From assembly GCA_937896905.1 (NCBI GenBank), contig CALBOE010000006.1:372001-436000 (forward strand): a stretch of 64,000 nt of DNA, given 5' to 3'. Of the stretch, positions 50,001 to 57,315 are shown in pieces; positions within the stretch are counted from its first letter, which is position 1, and each line of letters starts with the position of its first letter. The notes below the pieces were generated by a model that worked only from the letters and a program-made list of their open reading frames with translations, was not told where the DNA came from and made no database searches. The DNA comes from an uncultured Clostridia bacterium. GTDB taxonomy: Bacteria > Bacillota > Clostridia > Christensenellales > UBA1242. The position numbers and the translations under genes are program-made.

Positions 50001-50240
50001 ATATTGAAATTTTGATTGTTGGGATTTCTGCCAGGTAGACATTACCAAGGTGACGCTCTACCGACTGAGCCATATCAGCGTATTAAGATTTTTAATTGTT
50101 GGAATTTTAGCCAGGTAGACATTACCAAGGTGACGCTCTACCGACTGAGCCATATCAGCGTATTAAGATTTTTAATTGTTGGAATTTTAGCCAGGTAGAC
50201 ATTACCAAGGTGACGCTCTACCGACTGAGCCATATCAGCA
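50001..50240 (-). repeat. three 80-bp tandem units, each a tRNA-Thr 5' half plus linker
   Basis: Units at 50001-50080, 50081-50160 and 50161-50240. In each, the minus strand carries the same 38-nt 5' half of tRNA-Thr(GGT) (50042-50079, 50122-50159, 50202-50239), from acceptor GCTGATA through the anticodon loop TTGGTAA. After it comes a linker that begins TGTCTACCTGGC and contains CCAACAAT. Two outer units are identical; the linker next to the intact tRNA is diverged while its half is identical. No T-arm follows any half. Confidence 0.95.
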
Positions 50241-50259
50241 TTTATTCAAATACCTTTAC

Positions 50260-50288
50260 ATTGTAGCAGATTTATGAGGGTTAGTCAA
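50260..50288 (-). promoter_or_regulatory. promoter of the split tRNA-Thr gene, now driving the replacement tRNA
   Basis: Minus strand TTGACT (50288-50283), 17-bp spacer, TACAAT (50265-50260). The first half-tRNA begins about 20 bp downstream. Confidence 0.85.
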
Positions 50289-50401
50289 TATTTTTACTTA
50301 ATTTATTAACATTATTATTAAATTTTATGTCTGTTTAAACGATATAGATATTGACATTTTGAATTTATATGCTATTATGCAAGAAGTTAAGGAGATTTAT
50401 T

Positions 50402-50866
50402 GTGGCAAAATTAGATGATGTAAAAAAGGCGGAATATTTAGAGGAACTACGCTTGTATGAACTTATAGGAATGGATATTAAACAAACGGCAGACAAAACA
50501 TACAAGAGAGCAATGCATTCATTGGTGCAGGTTAATTACAATACTTTAACGAAAGATTATGAAATGGCTTTAAGTAGTTTTAAAACTGCTTTGGAATATG
50601 CGGATAGAATTGATGATCACAGAAAAATGGCATCATTAATTGCGTATATTCAAATGTGCGAATCAAGAATTAAGGATTGCATTATTCTCAACCCAAATGC
50701 GCCAGAAGCAGAAAAACAGGCAATTTTAAACGAAAGGCAAGAACAAGCGAACTTGCTTGCAAAAGCAAATGCAAGGGTTACACGCAAAAAAACACCAATT
50801 TTAAAACGTATATTTGGCAAAACTACTAAAAACACAGATGAGGAAGACAATGTAACTATAAACTAA
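50402..50866 (+). CDS. helical cytoplasmic protein, unknown
   Basis: A 154-residue protein starting at GTG 50402 after AAGGAG; the frame opens at 50369 but without an SD. It is nearly all helical: KLDDVKKAEYLEELRLYELIGMD, then a TPR-like region (about 40-100, YEMALSSFKTALEYADRIDD), a Gln/Glu-rich helix and a basic then acidic tail (RVTRKKTPILKRIFGK). No membrane helix. A promoter TTGACA-16-TATTAT lies upstream. It is host backbone just beyond the island's right end. Function unknown. Confidence 0.6.
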   Translation: MAKLDDVKKAEYLEELRLYELIGMDIKQTADKTYKRAMHSLVQVNYNTLTKDYEMALSSFKTALEYADRIDDHRKMASLIAYIQMCESRIKDCIILNPNAPEAEKQAILNERQEQANLLAKANARVTRKKTPILKRIFGKTTKNTDEEDNVTIN

Positions 50867-50893
50867 CTGCCAACAAAAAGGCAGTTTTTCGTT
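50867..50893 (+). terminator. intrinsic terminator
   Basis: ACTGCC-AACAAAAA-GGCAGT followed by five T, just after the stop. Confidence 0.85.
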
Positions 50894-50902
50894 TTTAAAT
50901 TG

Positions 50903-50931
50903 TTGACAAATTTAAGGCACTAGTATATAAT
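50903..50931 (+). promoter_or_regulatory. aspS-asnS promoter
   Basis: TTGACA (50903-50908), 17-bp spacer, TATAAT (50926-50931): full consensus, upstream of the T-box. Confidence 0.85.
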
Positions 50932-50937
50932 TTATAA

Positions 50938-51130
50938 AGATGTTGACGGAAAGAGTAGGCACAAAAAGGGCTTAAAGTGAGATAAGGATAGTGAGAACTT
51001 ATTAGTACCGTTGTGTTGAAAGACGCTCCCGAGTCGTAGTTTAATATAAAGTGGTCATAAGTTTTATGGCAAATTAGGTGGCACCGCGGTTTATAATCGT
51101 CCTAATGCGTTTTGGCAGTTAGGGCGTTTT
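50938..51130 (+). promoter_or_regulatory. T-box leader controlling aspS-asnS
   Basis: AGAGTAGG near 50954 is the usual 5' part of Stem I. The T-box core AGGTGGCACCGCGG lies at 51077-51090. It is followed by a terminator CGTCCTAA / TTAGGGCG with a T run (51099-51130). Uncharged tRNA pairing with the T-box would favour the antiterminator. In Stem I, GACG (within AAAGACGCTCC, about 51021-51031) could supply an Asp GAC specifier, which matches aspS as first gene; the specifier call is tentative. Confidence 0.88.
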
Positions 51131-51160
51131 TTATTTTTAAAGAAGAAAAGGAGAAAATTT

Positions 51161-52894
51161 ATGAACATAATGAAAAACAAATATAGAACAACGGATTGTG
51201 GAAGTTTAAGGTTGGCAGATGCCGGCAAAACTGAAACGCTTGCCGGTTTTGTGGACACTATTAGAAAACTAGGGGGAATAACCTTTGTTGTTTTAAGAGA
51301 TTTTTATGGCAAAACACAAATTGTGCTTCCAGAAGAAATAAATGTTGAACTTAACAAAGAAGATGTTATTTCTGTTAGCGGTGTTGTAACTGAAAGGAGT
51401 AGTAAAAACCCAAATATGCCAACGGGCGATATTGAACTTGTGGTTGAAAAATTAACAGTTTTAAGCAAAAACACAAATGTGTTACCTTTTGAACTTAAAG
51501 CAAGCCAAGAAGTTAATGAGGATTTAAGGTTAAGATATAGATATTTAGATTTGCGCGCAGAATATAACCAAAAAATGTTAAAACTACGCAGCGACCTTAT
51601 GCTATATGTTCGCAATTTTATGAACAATTTGGGATTTTTGGAAGTTCAAACTCCAATATTAACCGCATCAAGCCCAGAGGGAGCAAGAGACTTCCTTGTT
51701 CCAAGCAGGTTAAACCCAGGAAAATTCTATGCGCTTCCACAAGCACCACAACAATTTAAACAACTGCTTATGACAAGTGGCGTGGATAAATATTTCCAAA
51801 TTGCACCATGTTTTAGAGACGAAGACGCCAGAGCAGATAGAAGCCCAACAGAGTTCTATCAAATAGACATGGAAATGGCATACGCAACCCAAGAAGAGGT
51901 GTTTAAAGTGGTGGAAGATTTGTATGCAAGCATTTTTGAAAAGTTTGCAGGAAAGCGCCCAACTACACCATTTGCAAGGTTAACTTACGAGCAAGCCATG
52001 GCAGAATATTGTTCCGACAAGCCAGACCTTAGAAATCCGCTTAAAGTTTACGACGCAACAGAACTATTTAAGAACAGCAGTTTTAACGCATTCAGCGGAA
52101 ACACAATCAAAGCAATTAAAGCCAATTGTGGCGAAAAGGGCAGGAAGTTTTACGATGCCCTAACCGAGTTTTTAAAATCTCGCGAAGCAAAGGGGCTTGC
52201 CTATGTTCGCATTGCGGAAAATGAAGAACTAGAAAGTGGAATTGCAAAGTTTATTACAGCAGAAGAGAAAGCGGCACTTAAAACCCTAACTAACTTTAAT
52301 GTAGGCGACACAATTTTCTTCATAGCCGACGTTAAAGATAGGGTTATTAAGTTTGCAGATATGCTTCGTCAAGAATTAGGCAAAAAATTAAATTTAATAG
52401 ACGAAAACGAATATAATTTTGTTTGGATTGTAGATTTCCCATTCTTTGAATTAGACGACGAAGGAAAAGTTGCATTCAGCCACAATCCATTCAGCATGCC
52501 ACAACTTCCAATTGAAGAAGTTAAGAAAAATCCACTAGCTGCAAAAGCTTATCAGTACGACCTTGTTATTAATGGGTACGAAAGTTTATCGGGCGGGGTT
52601 AGAAACCATAGGCCAGATTATATGGTTGAATTATTTGCGCTTGCAGGATACGATAAATCGGTTGTTGAAAACAAATTCCCAGCATTATACAACGCATTCT
52701 CTTATGGTGCGCCACCACACTGCGGAATGGGGGCGGGGTTTGATAGGTTAATGATGCTTTTAACTCATAATGAATTTATTAGAGATGTTATTGCTTTCCC
52801 AATGAACAAAAATGGATGCGACCCATTAACCAACGCACCAAACACAGCAACAGAAAAGCAACTAAAAGATGTTCATATTAAATTAGATTTATAA
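51161..52894 (+). CDS. aspS: aspartyl-tRNA synthetase
   Basis: A 577-residue class II synthetase. An N-terminal OB-fold anticodon-binding domain (about 1-105) precedes the catalytic core: motif 1 around FLEVQTPILTASSPEGARDF, motif 2 CFRDEDARADRSPTEFYQIDMEM (split near 222) and motif 3 GMGAGFDRLMMLL near 525. The bacterial insertion domain (about 280-420) is present, so it is bacterial-type AspRS. A T-box leader precedes it. The start at MNIMKNKYR follows AAAGGAG; an internal ATG three codons on is also possible. Confidence 0.96.
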   Translation: MNIMKNKYRTTDCGSLRLADAGKTETLAGFVDTIRKLGGITFVVLRDFYGKTQIVLPEEINVELNKEDVISVSGVVTERSSKNPNMPTGDIELVVEKLTVLSKNTNVLPFELKASQEVNEDLRLRYRYLDLRAEYNQKMLKLRSDLMLYVRNFMNNLGFLEVQTPILTASSPEGARDFLVPSRLNPGKFYALPQAPQQFKQLLMTSGVDKYFQIAPCFRDEDARADRSPTEFYQIDMEMAYATQEEVFKVVEDLYASIFEKFAGKRPTTPFARLTYEQAMAEYCSDKPDLRNPLKVYDATELFKNSSFNAFSGNTIKAIKANCGEKGRKFYDALTEFLKSREAKGLAYVRIAENEELESGIAKFITAEEKAALKTLTNFNVGDTIFFIADVKDRVIKFADMLRQELGKKLNLIDENEYNFVWIVDFPFFELDDEGKVAFSHNPFSMPQLPIEEVKKNPLAAKAYQYDLVINGYESLSGGVRNHRPDYMVELFALAGYDKSVVENKFPALYNAFSYGAPPHCGMGAGFDRLMMLLTHNEFIRDVIAFPMNKNGCDPLTNAPNTATEKQLKDVHIKLDL

Positions 52895-52903
52895 GGAGAA
52901 AAT

Positions 52904-54289
52904 ATGCAAAGAATAGAAATTAGAGATTTACACAAAACTTTTGCACATTATGATGGAAAAACAATCACAGTTTGCGGTTGGGCAAGAACTGTTAGAGATA
53001 GCAAAAACATTGCATTCATAGAGCTTAACGACGGAGCATTTAAAAGTGTTCAAGTGGTTGTGGAAAGAGAAAAGAATTCAAATTACGATCAAGTTGTTAA
53101 ACAACGTGTTGGGGCTTCGTTTTGCGTTGTTGGAACATTAATTGTAACTCCAAACGCAAAACAGCCTTTTGAAATTAGCGCAGAAAAAGTTGAAGTTTTA
53201 GGCGAATGTGCAGAAGATTATCCATTGCAAAAGAAAGGTCATTCTATGGAGTTTTTAAGAACTCTTCCAACAATACGTCCACGTGGAAATTTGTTTAATG
53301 CAGTGTTTAGAATTAGGTCTGTTGCTGCGTTTGCAATTCATAAATTTTTTAACGAACGCAATTTTGTTTATGTTCACACTCCAATTATAACCGCTAGCGA
53401 CTGTGAAGGCGCAGGCGAAATGTTCCAAGTAACAACATTAGATTTAAACCGCATTGCAAGCACAGGCAAAGTGGATTACAGTAAGGACTTTTTTGGAAAG
53501 CATGTTTCTTTAACCGTTTCTGGCCAACTCCACGAAGAAACAATCACTCACGCCTTTGGTAAAACCTACACCTTTGGCCCAACATTTAGGGCAGAAAACA
53601 GTAACACCACACGCCATGCAGCAGAGTTTTGGATGATGGAGCCAGAAATGTGCTTTACCGACATTAACGGGCTTATGGATAATGAAGAAGAAATGGTTAA
53701 ATATGTTATTAACTATTGCATGCAAGAATGTGCCGACGAATTTGAATTCCTAAACAAGTTTGTAGACACAGGCCTAATTGCAAGATTAAAAAACATTGTT
53801 GAAAACGATTTTGTTCGTTTAGATTACACCGAAGCAATTGAAATTTTAGAAAAGGTAAAAAACCGTTTTGAATTCCCGGTTAAATGGGGCATAGATTTAC
53901 AAAGCGAACATGAAAGATATATAACAGAAGAAGTTTTTAAAAAGCCAGTTTTCTTAAAGAATTATCCTAAGGATATTAAAGCGTTCTATATGCGCCAAAA
54001 CGATGACGGCAAAACTGTTGGAGCGGTAGATTTATTAGTTCCAGGCATTGGCGAGCTTATTGGGGGAAGTCAACGTGAAGAAAGGTTAGAAAAATTAACC
54101 GCAAGAATGAAAGAACTAGGTTTAAATGAAAAAGATTATTCTTGGTATTTAGACACAAGAAGATACGGCACAAACATTCACTCTGGTTATGGTTTGGGGT
54201 TTGAGCGTTTGGTTATGTATTTAACAGGAATTTCTAACATTAGAGATGTGGAATTTTTCCCAAGAACGGTTGGCTCAATTCAAGGTTAA
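52904..54289 (+). CDS. asnS: asparaginyl-tRNA synthetase
   Basis: A 461-residue class II synthetase closely related to AspRS but without the bacterial insertion domain. The OB fold (about 15-105) has VCGWARTVRDSKNIAFIELNDG. The core has FVYVHTPIITASDCEGAGEMF near 160 (split) and FRAENSNTTRHAAEFWMMEPEM near 235 (split), the AsnRS forms of motifs 1 and 2, and motif 3 GYGLGFERLVMYL near 432. Its presence means Asn-tRNA can be charged directly. It is 9 bp after aspS, in the same T-box operon. Confidence 0.96.
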   Translation: MQRIEIRDLHKTFAHYDGKTITVCGWARTVRDSKNIAFIELNDGAFKSVQVVVEREKNSNYDQVVKQRVGASFCVVGTLIVTPNAKQPFEISAEKVEVLGECAEDYPLQKKGHSMEFLRTLPTIRPRGNLFNAVFRIRSVAAFAIHKFFNERNFVYVHTPIITASDCEGAGEMFQVTTLDLNRIASTGKVDYSKDFFGKHVSLTVSGQLHEETITHAFGKTYTFGPTFRAENSNTTRHAAEFWMMEPEMCFTDINGLMDNEEEMVKYVINYCMQECADEFEFLNKFVDTGLIARLKNIVENDFVRLDYTEAIEILEKVKNRFEFPVKWGIDLQSEHERYITEEVFKKPVFLKNYPKDIKAFYMRQNDDGKTVGAVDLLVPGIGELIGGSQREERLEKLTARMKELGLNEKDYSWYLDTRRYGTNIHSGYGLGFERLVMYLTGISNIRDVEFFPRTVGSIQG

Positions 54290-54321
54290 ACAAAAAAATA
54301 TAACTTGTTGTTAGCACAACA

Positions 54322-54356
54322 AAAAAAATATCAGCAATACGCTGATATTTTTTATG
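54322..54356. terminator. intrinsic terminator
   Basis: AAATATCAGC-AATAC-GCTGATATTT followed by T; a weaker TTGTTG/CAACAA hairpin precedes it. Confidence 0.85.
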
Positions 54357-54383
54357 CACAAAATCAACTCTATTTGTAGATAA

Positions 54384-55238
54384 TTAAATAATAATTTTAT
54401 CCTTATTTTGTGTGGTATATTGTAAAGTTACACCATAAATAGTTTCGTAACATTCTTTCCATAAACGATAGTTTTCTTTTCTTAAAAATTCCACATTTTC
54501 TTTTATGGTTAAATCTTTTTTAGGGTAAATTGGTGGCAACATATTAATTGTAAAGTAAGGGTATTCCGCCCCAGCTTCGGTTGTTCCTTCTCTCATTGTT
54601 ATAAAAATTGGAGCAATTGGAACGTTGTGTTTGGCAGCATAGTGGAACGCACCATTTTTCATTGGACGTGGTTTTTTATAGTCCCTCCACATTGCTTGTT
54701 CCGGGTAAATTAAAATTTTCTTACCCTTATTTAAAAAATGTTCCACTGCGTCATTGAACTTTCGCATAAATTTCAAGTCGAAAGGTTTAAGTGGCATATA
54801 CCCCGTGTGACGAGAAACTTCGCCCATAACACCGTCCCAATTATTATAATAGGCGGCAACATATTTAATGTTAAATCCGGTTGCTTTTCTAATGGCAAAC
54901 GAGTCGAACAAACTTACATGATTGGAAGTTATAATTGCACTTTTAAGGCCTTTCCAATTCTTTTTGCCAACAACCTTTGTTTTTAGTTGTCGGTTAATTT
55001 TTGCAGAGTAAATTTTTAAACAGGTTAAATAAAAGGCTTTTTTAATAGCATTTCTAAAGCCTTTTCGGTAAAAATCAAAGGTTTCATCAACTTTAACGGG
55101 CGCTTCGGTTGGATTTTCATTAACGTCACTGTTAAAATCGCCAACAAGTTCCATCTGTTGTTGTTTAAGGTAACATTCCTTTTTGAACTCTGGTGGTTCT
55201 TTTAGGTTGATTTTTTTCATTTCTTCAATTTGACCCAT
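54384..55238 (-). CDS. PlsC-type acyltransferase (copy 1)
   Basis: A 284-residue lysophospholipid acyltransferase-like enzyme. The catalytic NHVSLFDS (H-x4-D) lies near residue 106, with the acceptor-site motif ILIYPEQAMWRD near 173. A long, charged, non-family N-terminus of about 65 residues precedes the fold. The usual job is acylation of lysophosphatidic acid, but the gene is grouped with a GT8 glycosyltransferase and another PlsC homologue, which suggests a glycolipid or acylated glycan. It overlaps the GT8 gene by 14 bp, with SD AAGGAG inside it. Confidence 0.85.
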   Translation of the reverse strand: MGQIEEMKKINLKEPPEFKKECYLKQQQMELVGDFNSDVNENPTEAPVKVDETFDFYRKGFRNAIKKAFYLTCLKIYSAKINRQLKTKVVGKKNWKGLKSAIITSNHVSLFDSFAIRKATGFNIKYVAAYYNNWDGVMGEVSRHTGYMPLKPFDLKFMRKFNDAVEHFLNKGKKILIYPEQAMWRDYKKPRPMKNGAFHYAAKHNVPIAPIFITMREGTTEAGAEYPYFTINMLPPIYPKKDLTIKENVEFLRKENYRLWKECYETIYGVTLQYTTQNKDKIII

Positions 55239-56049
55239 TGTTTTCTCCTTTCATGGCCAAGTATTCTTTATATACGTCGTCGTACTGATGCCATTTGTAT
55301 TTTTCATGCACCAACTCTATCTGCCAAGGTTTAAAATTTTGTGTGTGGAATATTGGCCACCATTTAATGCGCTTAGAAAAATGTTGAATAATTGTGTTCT
55401 TTTTTAAATTGCCTTGTTCATTAAATTTGCGAGGCAAATATAATTTTTTAGTTGCGCATTTGTTTAGGGCAGATTGGTCGGGAAATCCCATCTTTTTATT
55501 TAAACACATTTCTTTAACTTTGTCAAATAAATTGGTTTCTTTAATTTTTTCCATGTTTAAAAGAAGCATTCCTGAGTTAAAATATTTAGGCGAAATAAAA
55601 ATTCTTCCATATCTATCTAGCACAACACCCAATTCGTAGTTGGATATATCCACGTCAAAAAGATGCTTAATGTTTCCGTTTAGCATAATGTCGGTGTCTA
55701 AATAAATAATTTTTTTTGGCAAGTGTTCAACCCTATCTGCAAACAAGCGTAGAAAGGCAAAAGGCGTGTAAACATTTAATTTGTTTTGGCTTTTTAAAAT
55801 CCAATCATTAAACTCTTTCCCAAGCGTAATTAAATTTACACTGCTGTTTGGGTTAACATTTTTAACAACCCTTTCCAAACTTTTGCGGTGGAGTTCTGTT
55901 AATGGTTTGTAGTTTTCATTTAGTTCGGTAACATCTGCGGTTAAAATATAAATTCTAATTGGTTCGTGGCAGTGCTTAGTCATACTTAATAAGCAAAGTA
56001 AAATTCCATCGTAAACTTTATAATTTCCGCCAAATAGAATATTAATCAT
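55225..56049 (-). CDS. family 8 glycosyltransferase
   Basis: A 274-residue GT8 enzyme starting at ATG 56049 after AAGGAG; a longer frame lacks an SD. It begins INILFGGNYKVYDGILLCLLS and has the metal-binding IIYLDTDIMLNGNIKHLF near residue 95 and FNSGMLLLNMEKI near 140. The C-terminus has IIQHFSKRIKWW. GT8 enzymes in bacteria add glucose or galactose to lipopolysaccharide or teichoic-type glycans, retaining configuration. It is flanked and overlapped by two PlsC-like genes, so the three are made together. Confidence 0.9.
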   Translation of the reverse strand: MINILFGGNYKVYDGILLCLLSMTKHCHEPIRIYILTADVTELNENYKPLTELHRKSLERVVKNVNPNSSVNLITLGKEFNDWILKSQNKLNVYTPFAFLRLFADRVEHLPKKIIYLDTDIMLNGNIKHLFDVDISNYELGVVLDRYGRIFISPKYFNSGMLLLNMEKIKETNLFDKVKEMCLNKKMGFPDQSALNKCATKKLYLPRKFNEQGNLKKNTIIQHFSKRIKWWPIFHTQNFKPWQIELVHEKYKWHQYDDVYKEYLAMKGENNGSN

Positions 56050-56824
56050 TGTTACACTCCTTTTTAACGTAGTTAACATATTCATAATCACTTAATTTTG
56101 CACGTTCGCACATGGTGTTATAAACCCTTGTTTTTAATTCTTCTTGTGCGGCTTTACGTTCTAATTGTGGGTTAATAAAAAATGGGCCGTCCACCCAAAT
56201 TTCAACTTTTGGTTTTTTGCCGTGATTGGGTGCTAAATAAGTTGTGGTGAAAGTGAAAACGGGCTTATTATGCACTGCAGGATAGCGAAACGAAGAACTG
56301 TTAAACTTTCTTATTTTTGTGTAGTATGGCCATAAGTGTGCTTCTGGGTAAATTATAATTGGGTTTGTGTGTTGTAAAGTTTCGTTAATGGCAAAATTGA
56401 AATTCTTTGTGGCATTTAAAGTGTCTGGCAATGGCAATGCCCCTGCAAGGCGAGTGAACCAGCCAATGAAAGGAACGGAAACGTTATCGGCATTAACAAT
56501 TATCCGCGGTTTTTGCGGAAAGCAAAGCAAGGCGGGTGCAAACCCGTCTAAAAACTGATTGGTGTGGTTTGCATAAACAAAATATCCACTTTTTTTGTGT
56601 TGTTTAAGCAGGTGTTTATTTTTAAATTTAACCCTTTTAACACATTTGATGCAAAACCAAACAATTGGAGTGGCAATAATTCTGTAAACTATAAAACTAA
56701 AAATTTTATAAAACGGGTTTTTGTTAGTGTATTTATATTTTTCGTCAATTTTTTTGCGCTTAACTCTAAAGTAAACAACTTCTTCACTATCCTTGCTGTA
56801 ACAAATTTGTTGTTTAAATTTCAA
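56042..56824 (-). CDS. PlsC-like acyltransferase (copy 2)
   Basis: A 260-residue acyltransferase-like protein with a TTG start after AGGGGGAAAA. A basic N-terminus and a hydrophobic segment (about 38-60) precede the LPLAT fold. The catalytic region reads YANHTNQFLDGF, i.e. H-x5-D instead of H-x4-D, a spacing seen in some LPLAT subfamilies with NHxN. The acceptor motif IIYPEAHLWPY lies near 157. It is first in the three-gene set with the GT8 and PlsC copy 1. Distinct HxnD spacing suggests a different substrate from copy 1. Confidence 0.8.
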   Translation of the reverse strand: MKFKQQICYSKDSEEVVYFRVKRKKIDEKYKYTNKNPFYKIFSFIVYRIIATPIVWFCIKCVKRVKFKNKHLLKQHKKSGYFVYANHTNQFLDGFAPALLCFPQKPRIIVNADNVSVPFIGWFTRLAGALPLPDTLNATKNFNFAINETLQHTNPIIIYPEAHLWPYYTKIRKFNSSSFRYPAVHNKPVFTFTTTYLAPNHGKKPKVEIWVDGPFFINPQLERKAAQEELKTRVYNTMCERAKLSDYEYVNYVKKECNND

Positions 56825-57043
56825 TTTTCCCCCTTAAATTAATTTTTTAATGCAAAAATAATTAAACCATAAATTAAAAGTGCTTATTTTAAGAAATAAA
56901 TTATTAAAAATAATTCTTTCAGGCAAGGCGAAAATTTGAATTAAAAAAAAGTTTTTAACTTTTATAAAATTTTTTTGTTGAAATCGTTTGCAATTTAGTT
57001 CTAAAATCTTTTAATATGATTATATCAAATAAAAGGAGTGTAT

Positions 57044-57274
57044 ATGGGATTTGTTAAAGCTATGGATAAACTTCCTTGGGTTTTAAAACTTATTTTAAGC
57101 TTGCCTGGGTTAGACATTGTGTGGGCAATTTACCGCATTGTAAAAGGCGCAGCTAAAAAGAAAACCGCAATTTTAATTGCAGGAATCCTTTGGATTATTC
57201 CAGGCGCTGTTATTTGTTGGCTTGTTGACATTATTTCTTGCATTGTTAGCAAAAAACCAGCAATATTGGCTTAG
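57044..57274 (+). CDS. small hydrophobic membrane protein
   Basis: A 76-residue protein starting at ATG 57044 after AAAGGAG. Two hydrophobic segments (about 10-30 and 38-65) are joined by KGAAKKKT; the second contains several Pro and Gly. Small proteins of this type, sometimes annotated as uncharacterised membrane or YqaE-like, occur widely in Clostridia. No function can be assigned. The upstream region 56825-57043 is AT-rich with only a weak promoter-like sequence. Confidence 0.65.
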   Translation: MGFVKAMDKLPWVLKLILSLPGLDIVWAIYRIVKGAAKKKTAILIAGILWIIPGAVICWLVDIISCIVSKKPAILA

Positions 57275-57304
57275 CAAAAAACCAGCATTTGCTGGTTTTT
57301 TTGT
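57270..57304. terminator. intrinsic terminator
   Basis: AAAAACCAGCA-TT-TGCTGGTTTTT at the stop of the small membrane gene; convergent with radC. Confidence 0.9.
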
Positions 57305-57315
57305 TTTATTATCTA

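Larger units (their letters stand above)
34566..50210. mobile_element. integrative element in a tRNA-Thr anticodon loop, carrying a replacement tRNA-Thr and defence genes
   Basis: Bounded by the 9-bp core TTACCAAGG at 34566-34574 (left) and at 50202-50210, or at inner copies 50122-50130 or 50042-50050 (right). Outside the cores lie the two halves of one tRNA-Thr gene. Inside are a tyrosine integrase, an excisionase-like protein and a Rep-like protein at the right, with GNAT, Fic, GIY-YIG, restriction-modification, Hachiman and HEPN cargo. There is no relaxase, coupling ATPase, capsid, portal or terminase. Size (about 15.5 kb) and gene set suit a phage satellite or small IME; which of these is inference. 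Codon and base use are even more AT-rich than the flanks. Confidence 0.9.

Noticed and set aside
34566..50210. Complete prophage or conjugative element
   Set aside because: No capsid, portal, terminase, lysis, relaxase or coupling protein genes are visible; only integration, excision, Rep-like and cargo genes.
50001..50240. Three complete tRNA genes or a CRISPR array in the 80-bp repeats
   Set aside because: Each unit lacks a T-arm and 3' acceptor strand, so they are tRNA halves. Repeat and spacer are both conserved, unlike CRISPR, and no cas gene is present.
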